Of a stretch of 64,000 nucleotides of DNA, positions 37,100-45,784 are shown piece by piece. Under the pieces are notes generated by a model. It made no database searches. It saw only the letters and a list, made by a program, of their open reading frames with translations, and had not been told where the DNA came from. Origin of the DNA: an uncultured Ruminococcus sp. (lineage in GTDB: Bacteria > Bacillota > Clostridia > Lachnospirales > Lachnospiraceae). Where the stretch lies: the NCBI GenBank assembly GCA_946494335.1, contig CAMMBV010000015.1, positions 1 through 64,000 of the forward strand. Direction: 5' to 3'. Position 1 is the first letter of the stretch. The number at the start of each line of letters is the position of its first letter. A program made the position numbers and the translations under genes.

Positions 37100-38231
37100 A
37101 CGTTTTCGATATAGAAAAAAAATGAATAAGAAACTTTTCCGCATTCTGGCAGGGTCGGCGGCGTTGGCAGTCTGTATTGGTCTGATTGTTTTTCTGACTG
37201 TTTTTCATGTGGATGAGGTGGAAATCGTAGGCAATACCAGAAACTCGGAGGAAGAAGTAAAAGAACTGGTGCTTTGCGGACCATTTTCTTCCAATTCTCT
37301 TTTTCTGTCCGTTTTTAAAAAGACGGTGGTAACTGACGAATTGCCCTTTGTGGATTCTGTTGAAATCGAACAGATGTCCCCGGGAAAAATCCGTCTCCAT
37401 GTCAACGAAAAGCAGATAGTTGGTTATGTGCGGTATCTGGACTGCAACATGTACTTTGACAAGGACGGCATCGTGGTGGAAAGTGAAGTCGCCCCCAGTA
37501 TGGCTGAGATAACTGCCGCAAAAGAGGCGGAACAGGGAAAAGTAGTGGATCCGGTGGAAGTGGTGGATGAAAATGAGACCACATATCATGCTGCCGTAAC
37601 GGATGTGCCTTATATTACAGGACTTAAATTTGACAGCGTGGTTATTGAAGAAAAACTTCCGGTGGAAAATGAGAGTGTATTTAACACGATTCTGGGAATT
37701 GCCAGGATTGTGGAAAAGTATGATATCCTCCCTGATCAGGTGGAATTCAGCGATAAATATGAGATCACGCTTTATTATGGCTCGATCAGAGTGATGCTGG
37801 GCGTAGATAACCTGCTGGAAGAAAAGATTACCCGTGTGGCGGCTATCCTGCCGAAGCTTTCGGGAAAATCCGGCGTGCTGCATATGGAGGATTATACGAA
37901 AGATACTGTAAACATCATTTTTTCAGAAGATGTGCCGGAAGGAGAAGAAGAATCGGAGGATGAGACAGATCCGGAGGATTCTAATGAGGATACATCAGAC
38001 GAAAACACGTATGAGGAAACACAGGATCAGGATGAAGATGAGTCGGACGAAGCAGATTCCGTGATGCAGGATGAAGAGTCAGAAGGCACAGATATGGAAA
38101 CGCAGGATGAAGAAGACTGGTCAGAATCTTCAGAGGAGGATTTTGAGGACACAGATTCCCAGGCTCAGGAAGATACGTATGATGAAACCGGGGAGGAAGA
38201 TACATCGGAAGATACGCAGGAGGAGTACTGA
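37089..38231 (+). CDS. ftsQ: FtsQ/DivIB-like division protein with long acidic tail
   Basis: This bitopic divisome protein has a basic cytoplasmic N-terminus, one membrane helix and an extracellular POTRA domain that starts FHVDEVEIVGNTRNSEEEV. The last ~110 residues are nearly all Glu/Asp/Ser/Thr. Start choice: TTG at 37089 has a GGAGG 11 nt upstream and restores a basic N-terminal stretch, overlapping murA by 11 nt. The ATG at 37122, giving 369 residues, lacks a ribosome-binding site. Product length is 380 residues with the TTG start. Confidence 0.85.
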   Translation: MINKRFRYRKKMNKKLFRILAGSAALAVCIGLIVFLTVFHVDEVEIVGNTRNSEEEVKELVLCGPFSSNSLFLSVFKKTVVTDELPFVDSVEIEQMSPGKIRLHVNEKQIVGYVRYLDCNMYFDKDGIVVESEVAPSMAEITAAKEAEQGKVVDPVEVVDENETTYHAAVTDVPYITGLKFDSVVIEEKLPVENESVFNTILGIARIVEKYDILPDQVEFSDKYEITLYYGSIRVMLGVDNLLEEKITRVAAILPKLSGKSGVLHMEDYTKDTVNIIFSEDVPEGEEESEDETDPEDSNEDTSDENTYEETQDQDEDESDEADSVMQDEESEGTDMETQDEEDWSESSEEDFEDTDSQAQEDTYDETGEEDTSEDTQEEY

Positions 38232-38284
38232 GCGGTTTTTGGGGAAATGGATTGTGAAAACTTCGTAAAAAATTAAAAAAAGAG

Positions 38285-38313
38285 TTGATTAATTTTGCTG
38301 GAAACTATATTAT
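38285..38313 (+). promoter_or_regulatory. SigA-type promoter of ftsZ
   Basis: TTGATT (38285-38290), a 17-nt spacer and TATTAT (38308-38313) lie in the gap before ftsZ. This would allow ftsZ expression independent of the upstream cluster. Confidence 0.6.
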
Positions 38314-38418
38314 ATATCTATATGCTGCCGGTATGACAGTTCACGGCCGGAGGGCTCTTTAAGGATAAAATCCCCTGGGGGAATAAAGATATGCAAAAGT
38401 GCAAAAGGAGGAAGTACC

Positions 38419-39591
38419 TTGTTAGAAATTATGTCGAATGAAGCGGAATCATCTGCAAAGATTGTTGTAATTGGAGTAGGTGGCGCAGGTAACAACGCGG
38501 TAAACCGAATGGTGGAAGAAGCGATCAGCGGAGTGGAGTTCGTTGGCGTTAACACAGATAAACAGGCCCTTACATTGTGCAAGGCGCCTACAGTTCTTCA
38601 GATTGGTGAAAAAGTGACGAAAGGTCTGGGAGCCGGAGCGAAACCGGAAGTTGGCGAGAAGGCTGCTGAGGAGAGCGTTGAAGAGCTGAGAAAACTGATG
38701 GAAGGCGCTGACATGGTTTTTGTTACCTGTGGTATGGGCGGCGGCACGGGAACAGGTGCAGCTCCGATTGTGGCAGGTCTGGCAAAAGAGATGGGAATAC
38801 TGACGGTGGGCGTTGTGACGAAGCCGTTCCGGTTTGAGGCGAGAACCCGCATGAGCAATGCTCTGATGGGAATTGATAAGCTGAAAGAAAACGTAGATAC
38901 TCTGATTGTGATTCCCAACGATAAACTGCTGGAGATTGTAGATCGCCGCACGACAATGCCGGAGGCGCTGAAGAAGGCGGATGAAGTGCTGCAGCAGGCA
39001 GTACAGGGTATTACAGACCTGATTAATCTGCCGGCGCTGATCAATCTTGACTTTGCAGATGTTCAGACGGTTATGAAAGACAAAGGAATTGCACATATCG
39101 GTATCGGAGAGGCCAAAGGTGACGACAAGGCGCTGGAAGCAGTACAGCAGGCTGTGGCCAGCCCGCTGCTGGAGACTACCATCAATGGTGCATCCGATGT
39201 GATTGTAAATATTTCCGGAGATATTTCTCTGATGGATGCCAACGACGCGGTAAGCTACGTGCAGGATCTGGCAGGAGAAGATACCAATATTATCTTCGGT
39301 GCGCTGTATGACGATACGGCAGTGGATACAGCCAGAATCACGGTTATTGCCACTGGCTTAAATGATGCCACTGCAAAACAGGGAAGCGTATCCTCCGGGG
39401 CAAAGAGTATGTTTAATATTCCGAAATCAAATCCCCAGGCGCAGGTGCAGCAGGAGCAGCCGAAACCCGCTTATACACAGGGCTTCACAATGCCGACGCT
39501 GCAGATACCGCCGGCACAGAGCGCTCCCACAACCAGCACAGTGCCGAAGAAGGATATTCAGATTCCGGATTTCCTGAAAAACAGAAAATAA
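38419..39591 (+). CDS. ftsZ: Cell division protein FtsZ
   Basis: This tubulin-like GTPase forms the Z ring. The 390-residue protein has [13 protein letters not shown] at the N-terminus, the tubulin signature [10 protein letters not shown], the T7-loop region, and a Pro/Gln-rich linker. The linker leads to the conserved C-terminal anchor peptide [12 protein letters not shown], which binds membrane tethers such as SepF. The start is TTG at 38419, seven nt after AAAGGAGG; an ATG four codons later is the alternative. ftsA is absent next to it, so SepF is the likely anchor. Confidence 0.97.
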   Translation: MLEIMSNEAESSAKIVVIGVGGAGNNAVNRMVEEAISGVEFVGVNTDKQALTLCKAPTVLQIGEKVTKGLGAGAKPEVGEKAAEESVEELRKLMEGADMVFVTCGMGGGTGTGAAPIVAGLAKEMGILTVGVVTKPFRFEARTRMSNALMGIDKLKENVDTLIVIPNDKLLEIVDRRTTMPEALKKADEVLQQAVQGITDLINLPALINLDFADVQTVMKDKGIAHIGIGEAKGDDKALEAVQQAVASPLLETTINGASDVIVNISGDISLMDANDAVSYVQDLAGEDTNIIFGALYDDTAVDTARITVIATGLNDATAKQGSVSSGAKSMFNIPKSNPQAQVQQEQPKPAYTQGFTMPTLQIPPAQSAPTTSTVPKKDIQIPDFLKNRK

Positions 39592-39605
39592 TGAATCCTA
39601 TAGAC

Positions 39606-39640
39606 GCCCGGCAGATCCTCTGCGATTTGCCGGGCATTTA
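39606..39640 (+). terminator. Probable terminator after ftsZ
   Basis: GCCCGGCA and TGCCGGGC form a perfect 8-bp stem 15 nt after the ftsZ stop. The T-run is short (ATTTATAAT), so termination may be partial. Confidence 0.6.
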
Positions 39641-39676
39641 TAATATGAGAAAGAGTCATGATAAAGGAGGATGGAT

Positions 39677-41077
39677 ATGGCAAAGTACAGATGCAGCGTA
39701 TGTGGATTCGTATTCGATGAAGAAAAAGAGGGAAGATCCTTTCAGGAACTGAAGGAATGTCCCGTGTGCAGACAGCCGGCGGAGCGTTTTGTGCTCATGG
39801 AGGAGGAAGAGGCGAAAGCAGAAGCGGCTGTGCCCGAGGGGGACGGTGAGCAGGATCTTTCTTATCCCGCCCAGTTTGCAAGACAGGATGAAAAGTGCCG
39901 TTACATGAAGGAAATCCATCAGATGGCGATGAGCGGCGCTCCTGTGATAGAGGCGATGGGGACACAGATGACTATGCCGGGATGGGACGATATTTTGATT
40001 CTGGGAGCGCAGTTAAATCCCCAGCCCCTGGATGAGCATGAGCCAGTGGATACCATGACAGTGATCGGGAAAAATGCAAAGAAGCCCATGATTCTTTCCA
40101 GTCCCGTTTACATATCCCATATGTCTTTTGGAGCGCTGTCAAAAGAAGTGAAGGTGGCGCTGGCCAAAGGAAGCGCCATGGCCAAAACAGCCATGTGCAG
40201 CGGGGAGGGCGGTATTCTGCCCGAGGAGAAAGCCGCGGCCTACCGGTATATTTTTGAGTACGTGCCAAATAAATACAGCGTGACGGATGAAAATCTGAAA
40301 AGCGCGGACGCCATCGAAATTAAAATCGGTCAGGGAACGAAACCGGGGATGGGCGGTCATCTGCCAGGGGGAAAAGTGACGCCTGAAATTGCCAAAATCA
40401 GAAACAAACCTCTGGGGGAAGATGTGATAAGTCCTTCCAGATTTCCTGATATTAATACGAAGGAAGATCTGAAAAATCTGGTGGATGAGCTTCGCCGCCG
40501 TTCTGACGGCCGCCCCATCGGAATCAAAATTGCGGCGGGAAGGATTGAACGGGATCTGGAATACTGTGTCTTTGCAGGACCGGATTTTATCACCATCGAC
40601 GGCCGCGGAGGAGCTACGGGAGCCAGTCCCCGCCTGGTAAGGGATTCCACCAGCGTACCTACGGTATACGCTCTTTATCGGGCCAGAAAGTATCTGGATT
40701 CCATCCGCTCGGATATTTCACTGGTAATTACCGGAGGACTTCGTGTCTCCTCTGATTTTGCAAAGGCCATTGCCATGGGTGCGGACGCGGTAGCCATTGC
40801 TTCAGCGGCTCTGATTGCGGCTGCATGCCAGCAGTATCGGATCTGCGGCACTGGTATGTGCCCGGTGGGAGTGGCGACTCAGGATCCGGCTCTTCGCAGC
40901 CGTTTGAAAGTGGAGGCGTCAGCGCAGCGAGTGGCCAATTTCCTCAACTGCTCCAGGGAAGAACTGAAAACCTTTGGCCGCATCACAGGCCATAAAAATA
41001 TCCATGATCTGAGCGTAGAGGATCTGTGCACCATCAGCAGGGAAATTTCTGAATTTACCAATATCCCCCATGCTTAA
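39677..41077 (+). CDS. Rubredoxin-glutamate synthase-like FMN protein
   Basis: This 466-residue fusion has an N-terminal rubredoxin-like iron domain (Cys6, Cys9, Cys28, Cys31). The remainder is the FMN-binding glutamate-synthase domain found in archaeal-type GltB. FMN/substrate segments include GRGGATGASPRLVRDS. A 3Fe-4S-type cluster motif is CQQYRICGTGMCPVG. No glutaminase domain is present. It probably transfers electrons from the rubredoxin site to FMN and may use ammonia or an unknown substrate. The ATG at 39677 is properly spaced from AAAGGAGG; the ATG at 39671 is too close. Confidence 0.85.
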   Translation: MAKYRCSVCGFVFDEEKEGRSFQELKECPVCRQPAERFVLMEEEEAKAEAAVPEGDGEQDLSYPAQFARQDEKCRYMKEIHQMAMSGAPVIEAMGTQMTMPGWDDILILGAQLNPQPLDEHEPVDTMTVIGKNAKKPMILSSPVYISHMSFGALSKEVKVALAKGSAMAKTAMCSGEGGILPEEKAAAYRYIFEYVPNKYSVTDENLKSADAIEIKIGQGTKPGMGGHLPGGKVTPEIAKIRNKPLGEDVISPSRFPDINTKEDLKNLVDELRRRSDGRPIGIKIAAGRIERDLEYCVFAGPDFITIDGRGGATGASPRLVRDSTSVPTVYALYRARKYLDSIRSDISLVITGGLRVSSDFAKAIAMGADAVAIASAALIAAACQQYRICGTGMCPVGVATQDPALRSRLKVEASAQRVANFLNCSREELKTFGRITGHKNIHDLSVEDLCTISREISEFTNIPHA

Positions 41078-41123
41078 GATGGCAGCGTGTGGAAATTAAA
41101 TGAAAAAAAGTGCAGGAAACCAA

Positions 41124-41152
41124 TAGACAGATGGGGAAAAGGCGAGTATACT
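41124..41152 (+). promoter_or_regulatory. SigA-type promoter of the TSUP permease gene
   Basis: TAGACA (41124-41129), a 17-nt spacer and TATACT (41147-41152) lie 36 nt upstream of the permease start codon. Confidence 0.6.
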
Positions 41153-41187
41153 TTTGTACGATAAAGAATTAAATAAGGGGGAGAATT

Positions 41188-41940
41188 ATGGAAATTACCA
41201 TAGGACTTGCATTATTTTTATTTGTCGTTCAGTTTTGTTCTTACTTTGTAAAAGGACTTGCCGGATTTGGAGATCCGCTGATTTCCAATCCCATGTTGTC
41301 TCTGACCTCTTTGCAGAATAATCAGATTACGCCCATGAATCTTCTGATGAACTGGCCGCTTAATCTGTACATATCAATCAAAAACAGAAAAGCCTTCTCG
41401 GTGAAGGATACGGTTCCTATGATCATCTGCATCCTGGCAGGAATGATTCCGGGGCTGCTTCTTTTGAAGTATGCCACATCCTGGGTTTTAAAGGCACTGC
41501 TGGGTCTGGTAATCGTGATCTGCGGCGTGGAGATGCTGACCAGAAAAGAATCAGTCAAATCCTCGGGCAATATGATCGTTATGGCGCTGGTTTCCATAGC
41601 ATCCGGTTTCACCGCCGGCCTGTATGGAATCAATCTGTTTTTCGTGGCTTATATTGAACGAACCGGATATGTGAACAGAAATCAGTTCAGAGGGCAGATG
41701 TGCTTTATCTTTTTTATAGAAAATACAATCCGTCTGCTGATCTATATTTTCACCGGTTTCTATACTCTTGATATTATTAAGCTGGCGCTGATATCGGCAG
41801 TCGGTGTGATCTGCGGCATGTTTTTGGGAAGCCGTGTGGACAGCCGGCTCAGCGAGGCCACGGTGAAAAAGATTATTACGATTGTATTTATCTGTGCCGG
41901 ACTTAGCACATTGATCAAAGCTGTGATATTTAAAATCTGA
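41188..41940 (+). CDS. TSUP-family permease (TauE/SafE)
   Basis: This 250-residue integral membrane protein has about seven to eight hydrophobic segments and the N-terminal family feature KGLAGFGDPLISNPML. TSUP proteins move sulfite, sulfoacetate, taurine-derived anions or related organic anions; the substrate here is unknown. AAGGGGGAG precedes the ATG. It is a monocistronic gene between its own promoter and a terminator. Confidence 0.85.
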   Translation: MEITIGLALFLFVVQFCSYFVKGLAGFGDPLISNPMLSLTSLQNNQITPMNLLMNWPLNLYISIKNRKAFSVKDTVPMIICILAGMIPGLLLLKYATSWVLKALLGLVIVICGVEMLTRKESVKSSGNMIVMALVSIASGFTAGLYGINLFFVAYIERTGYVNRNQFRGQMCFIFFIENTIRLLIYIFTGFYTLDIIKLALISAVGVICGMFLGSRVDSRLSEATVKKIITIVFICAGLSTLIKAVIFKI

Positions 41941-41962
41941 TAAGGAAAAAAGGGAAATAAGA

Positions 41963-42005
41963 AAACTCTATGTGAATGGGCAAACCATTTGCATAGAGTT
42001 TTTTG
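41963..42005. terminator. Bidirectional terminator between TSUP and ilvN
   Basis: AAACTCTATG and CATAGAGTTT form a 10-bp stem with T-runs in both directions, between convergent genes. Confidence 0.85.
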
Positions 42006-42027
42006 TTTATTTCGAGTTTTTCAGCTG

Positions 42028-42537
42028 TTAGCGCTCCATCATACTGATGGATTCGATTCCCACGCTGCCGCCCCGCACCACTTCGATGATCTTGAATTCT
42101 TCCTTGATCAGCTTGATCACCGCGTCGTTTTTGGTAGCGGTCTGGATAAATTCCAGCAGCACGCTGTCTTTCCCGTAATCGATGACACGGGCCTTAAAGG
42201 TTTCCGCAATCTGAAACAGTTCCACCTTGTCTGCCGGTGTACACCGTTTTACTTTTATATAAAGTATCTCTTTCATCCGCACGAAGATGTCCGTAAAATC
42301 AATGACCTTGATGACCTCCACCATACGGTTGAGCTGCTTTTTGATCTGCTCAAAGGTTTCGTCGTCACTGACTGTGGCGATGGTCATTCTGGAGACGGTG
42401 GGATCTTCTGTAGTTCCCACGGTCAGACTGTCAAGATTATAGCTTTTGCCGGAAAACAGGCCTGAAATTTTAGCCAGGACACCAACCTGATTTTCCACAT
42501 ACAGTGAGATCCATCTTTTTTTCATTCCCTTATCCAT
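42028..42537 (-). CDS. ilvN: Acetolactate synthase small (regulatory) subunit
   Basis: This regulatory subunit stimulates the catalytic subunit and mediates valine feedback. The 169-residue protein has an N-terminal ACT domain (WISLYVENQVGVLAKISGLF, SYNLDSLTVG) and a C-terminal IlvN-type domain. AGGAGG lies before the ATG. It is 13 nt downstream of the ilvB stop on the same strand, so it is transcribed from the T-box-controlled promoter. Confidence 0.95.
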   Translation of the reverse strand: MDKGMKKRWISLYVENQVGVLAKISGLFSGKSYNLDSLTVGTTEDPTVSRMTIATVSDDETFEQIKKQLNRMVEVIKVIDFTDIFVRMKEILYIKVKRCTPADKVELFQIAETFKARVIDYGKDSVLLEFIQTATKNDAVIKLIKEEFKIIEVVRGGSVGIESISMMER

Positions 42538-42550
42538 GTTACGTATCCTC

Positions 42551-44269
42551 CTAACAATCCATGATCATTTCTTCTAAAGTTCCGCCCGGCTGTACCATGG
42601 GATATACCATCTCCTCCGGATCGATGATGAACTCAATCAGCGTGGGGCCGCAGGTGTTCTTTCTGGCAGCCTCAAAAGCGGGTGCAATTTCTTCCTTCGA
42701 TGTTACCCGGTATCCTTTTGCGCCGTAACTTTCCGCCAGTTTTACAAAATCCGGCGTGTATTCCGGGTATTCTTCTCCATTTGTCCGGCGGGAGAGAGCG
42801 CCTGCCTTTAAGTTGGTCATGGCGTATCGTTTCCCGTAGAACAGCTTCTGCCACTGCCGCACCATGCCCAGATATTCGTTGTTGAATATGCAGATAATGA
42901 TGGGGAGTTCTTCCAGGACGGCTGTGGCCATCTCCTGAATGTTCATCTGCACGCCGCCGTCGCCGCAGATTGCAATGACAGAAGTATCCGGATTGCCCAC
43001 CTGTGCGCCGATGGCGCCGGGAAGACCGTAACCCATGGTTCCCAGACCGCCGGACATAATCATGTGTTTGGACCGGCCAAGCTGCGCATACTGGGATACC
43101 AGCATCTGATGCTGTCCCACGTCCGTTACCAGAATCAGATCCTCAAACTGGCGGTTGATTTCTTCTATGATATCCAGAGGGCTCATTTTATTTCCCGTTT
43201 TCATGGTCAGAGGATGCTCCTCTTTCCAGGACTGAATCTGTGTCAGCCATTTTTTCGTGTTCAGCTCTTTTACATATTCATTCATTCTGGTAGCGGCTTC
43301 CAGCGCGTCCGCCACAATAGGTACGTCCACATGAACATTTCTGGAGATGGAGGAGGTATCAATGTCGATATGGACAATCTGTGCATTGGGTGCGAACGCA
43401 TGGAGCTTTCCTGTAATGCGGTCGTTGAATCTGGTTCCGATAGAGAAAAGAAGATCACAGCTGCTGACAGCCATGTTGGCCGCGTAAGCTCCGTGCATTC
43501 CCAGATTCCCTACGAAAAGAGGGTGATCGGTGGGGATGGCGCCTTTTCCCATCACAGTGGTAACTACAGGCACCTGAGTCTTCTCCACAACTTCCTGGAA
43601 GGTCTCATTGGCTCTGGCAATGTTGATGCCGCCGCCAGCCAGAAACAGCGGGCGTTTTGCCTTTTGAAGCATCTTCAAAGATTTTTTCAGCTGACCGATG
43701 TGAATGCCCATGCTTGGTTTGTAGCCCCGTATATTTACGGTTGTGGGGTATTCCGGACTTCCCAGCTCACACATCACGTCCTTGGGAAGATCGATGAGAA
43801 CGGGACCGGGACGTCCGGTACGGGCAATATAAAAAGCCTCTTTTATGATTCGGCCCAGATCCTCCCTTCTTCTCACGGTGACGCCGTATTTCGTAATGCT
43901 TCTGGTAATGCCTACAATATCCACTTCCTGAAAGGCATCGTTTCCAATCAGATGGCGGGCCACCTGACCGGTAAAGCAGACAAGGGGAACGCTGTCATAA
44001 TTTGCCGTGGCAAGGCCGGTCACCACATTGGTGGCGCCGGGACCGCTGGTTACCAGACAGACGCCGACTTTTCCTGTGGTTCTGGCGTAGGCGTCCGCCT
44101 CGTGGACCAGAGCCTGCTCGTGGCGGGGAAGTATGATATCAATGGTGCCGTCCTTACCCAGTTCATCGCTGATATCGATGGTTGTTGCACCCGGATAGCC
44201 GAAAAGTACTTCCACACCTTCTTCCTTTAAAGCCTTTACCAGTAATTTATTTCCTGTAATCTGTTTCAT
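42551..44269 (-). CDS. ilvB: Acetolactate synthase large (catalytic) subunit
   Basis: This thiamine-diphosphate enzyme condenses pyruvate to acetolactate, or with 2-oxobutyrate, for valine, leucine and isoleucine synthesis. The 572-residue protein begins MKQITGNKLLVKALKEEGVE. It has FGYPGATTIDI, the TPP-activating glutamate in HEQALVHEADAYAR, and the TPP/Mg motif GDGGVQMN. The ATG at 44269 behind AAAGGGAGG is the true start; the open frame extends 111 nt further only through the leader RNA. Confidence 0.96.
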   Translation of the reverse strand: MKQITGNKLLVKALKEEGVEVLFGYPGATTIDISDELGKDGTIDIILPRHEQALVHEADAYARTTGKVGVCLVTSGPGATNVVTGLATANYDSVPLVCFTGQVARHLIGNDAFQEVDIVGITRSITKYGVTVRRREDLGRIIKEAFYIARTGRPGPVLIDLPKDVMCELGSPEYPTTVNIRGYKPSMGIHIGQLKKSLKMLQKAKRPLFLAGGGINIARANETFQEVVEKTQVPVVTTVMGKGAIPTDHPLFVGNLGMHGAYAANMAVSSCDLLFSIGTRFNDRITGKLHAFAPNAQIVHIDIDTSSISRNVHVDVPIVADALEAATRMNEYVKELNTKKWLTQIQSWKEEHPLTMKTGNKMSPLDIIEEINRQFEDLILVTDVGQHQMLVSQYAQLGRSKHMIMSGGLGTMGYGLPGAIGAQVGNPDTSVIAICGDGGVQMNIQEMATAVLEELPIIICIFNNEYLGMVRQWQKLFYGKRYAMTNLKAGALSRRTNGEEYPEYTPDFVKLAESYGAKGYRVTSKEEIAPAFEAARKNTCGPTLIEFIIDPEEMVYPMVQPGGTLEEMIMDC

Positions 44270-44292
44270 CCCAAAATCCTCCCTTTTGATAC

Positions 44293-44577
44293 ATAAAAAA
44301 CCCTGAGCCTTAAAAAGCTCAGGGCGATTATAACCGTGGTACCACCTGATTTCAGAGACAAAATCTCTGCACTTAGCCAATACAAAATACTATATTGCTT
44401 TCCTGTAACGCGGAAAAAACGTTGAAGCCTACTGCGCATTCTGATGCGGTTCGGTTCACTGCTCGAAGGCTACCTTCCATAATCCTTTCACGAAGACTCT
44501 CACCAACCGTCCTCTCTCTGGGCATCCGGCGATTATGTACTCCTCCCTGTCACTGCATTTTCAGATTTTTTCGATTC
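44293..44577 (-). promoter_or_regulatory. T-box riboswitch leader of ilvBN
   Basis: Read on the minus strand, the leader has an AGTA-type loop and a long Stem I with GAGAGAGG and GGTGAGAGTC features. It then has a stem III (CAGAGA/TCTCTG) and the T-box itself, GGTGGTACCACG, at 44335-44346. An intrinsic terminator at 44295-44326 follows (CCCTGAGC/GCTCAGGG, then TTTTTT). The TGGT bulge would pair with the uncharged tRNA acceptor end of a tRNA with discriminator A. A possible specifier codon is ATC (isoleucine; plus-strand 44443-44445), followed by A as in other T-boxes, but this assignment is tentative. Confidence 0.9.
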
Positions 44578-44583
44578 CTATTA

Positions 44584-44612
44584 ATTGTATTTTAAAAAGA
44601 ACAATTTGTCAA
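44584..44612 (-). promoter_or_regulatory. Consensus SigA promoter of the ilvBN T-box transcript
   Basis: On the minus strand there is a perfect TTGACA, a 17-nt spacer and TACAAT, ending about 7 nt before the leader RNA start. Confidence 0.85.
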
Positions 44613-44628
44613 TGCTTTTTTTGCTGAA

Positions 44629-45501
44629 TCATTGACGGAAAAATTTGTTTTTAATGGGTTCCGTGGGCATTTCCTGTCCGGTAAAAAGGTGAAACGCTTC
44701 CGCTCCCTGATATAAAAGCATGTAAAGACCGTTCATCACCGGACACCCGGCGGCCTTGGCCAGGGAAAGAAGTCTGGTCCTTCTGGGCTCATAGATGATA
44801 TCAGCCACCGCCAGCTGGGGACGGAAAAGAGAGACGTCAGTGATCAAAGAGGCGTCTGTGTTGGGCTCCATGCCTACGGAGGTGGCGTTTACCAGGATAT
44901 GGCTGTCCTCCAGGGAATCTTTGAGAGCCTTCTGGTCGTCATTGTCAAAAATGGCGGCGCGGCATGTCGTAGTCTGATTGATTGTATCTGCCAGTTGGGT
45001 GATTCTGTGGTAAAAACGGCTGGACGAGCGGACAAAAATACGGATTTCTTTCATTCCGTCCAAAGCAGCCTGGGCTGCGATGGCTGTGGCGGCGCCGCCG
45101 GCTCCAAGAAGTGTCATTTTCTTTCCCTTCAGATCAAAGCCTGCATCGGCGGCGGAGCGCATAAATCCTGTGCCGTCCGTATTGTGGCCCGTCAGCCTGC
45201 CGTTTTCGTTTACTACGGTGTTGACGGCGCCGATCATCTTTGCCGCCGGAGACAGGTCATCCAGCAGTTCCAGGATCTTGTTTTTGTTTGGCATGGTGAG
45301 ATTAAATCCCCGGATACCTGCGGCCTTCAGGCCGTTTACAGCTGTAAAAAGAGTTGTCTCGTCAACCTCAAAGCAAAGATATACGTAATCAAGGCCCAGC
45401 AGCCTGAAAGCTTCGTTGTGCATCAGCGGCGACAGACTGTGGGCCACCGGTTTGCCCAAAAGGGCGGTCAGTTTTGTATGTCCCGTAATTGGTAATTCCA
45501 T
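44629..45501 (-). CDS. aroE: Shikimate dehydrogenase
   Basis: This enzyme reduces 3-dehydroshikimate to shikimate with NADPH in the aromatic amino acid pathway. The 290-residue protein has SLSPLMHNEAF, the shikimate-binding segment NLTMPNK with the catalytic Lys, and the nucleotide-binding GAGGAATAIA. The ATG at 45501 behind GGGAGGAA is chosen; the open frame upstream overlaps the structured RNA terminator. aroD lies on the opposite strand about 2 kb away, so the pathway genes are separated here. Confidence 0.94.
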   Translation of the reverse strand: MELPITGHTKLTALLGKPVAHSLSPLMHNEAFRLLGLDYVYLCFEVDETTLFTAVNGLKAAGIRGFNLTMPNKNKILELLDDLSPAAKMIGAVNTVVNENGRLTGHNTDGTGFMRSAADAGFDLKGKKMTLLGAGGAATAIAAQAALDGMKEIRIFVRSSSRFYHRITQLADTINQTTTCRAAIFDNDDQKALKDSLEDSHILVNATSVGMEPNTDASLITDVSLFRPQLAVADIIYEPRRTRLLSLAKAAGCPVMNGLYMLLYQGAEAFHLFTGQEMPTEPIKNKFFRQ

Positions 45502-45551
45502 AATTTCCTCCCGTATACATATTCCGCTTGATGGGCGAAATGGTGTAAGAT

Positions 45552-45752
45552 AAAAAGATGTTGGGGTCAAAAGCCCCCAACTATGATGCCTACGGATTGT
45601 TCCGTGCTGCGCACTCCCACAATCCTGCCCAATATTCGCATATCGTGGGATATACATCCCACTTTTATGCTCATATCAGGGCGGATCCCAAGGTCTTTCA
45701 CCCACTTATGAGCAGGCTCATGTGGGTTTAGACCTTTTGATCCTGGCATCAT
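45552..45752 (-). ncRNA. Structured RNA of about 200 nt with three arms and its own terminator
   Basis: On the minus strand the outermost helix is ATGATGCC (45752-45745) paired with GGCATCAT (45590-45583). Three hairpin arms lie inside it. Arm A (45743-45683) stacks GGATC, AGGTCT, ACCCAC and ATGA with exact partners. Arm B (45682-45627) has GCCC/GGGC, GCATA/TATGC and GTGGGAT/ATCCCAC. Arm C (45625-45594) has GGATTGT/ACAATCC and GTGC/GCAC. A terminator, GTTGGGG/CCCCAAC then ATCTTTTT, closes it. An extended -10 box just upstream would start transcription at the first paired base. Overall design and size are compatible with the raiA RNA class, but identity is not established. A 61-codon open frame across it is judged spurious. 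Confidence 0.75.
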
Positions 45753-45758
45753 AAAAAA

Positions 45759-45767
45759 AGTATATCA
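45759..45767 (-). promoter_or_regulatory. Extended -10 promoter of the structured RNA
   Basis: On the minus strand TGATATACT provides the extended -10 form TGnTATACT, 6-7 nt before the first base of the closing helix. No good -35 box is seen. Confidence 0.55.
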
Positions 45768-45784
45768 TATTTTTAAAAATTCCG

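Noticed and set aside
45567-45752. 61-codon minus-strand open frame
   Set aside because: Its first codons are the outer helix of the structured RNA and its stop lies inside the terminator hairpin. It has no ribosome-binding site and reads like folded RNA rather than protein.
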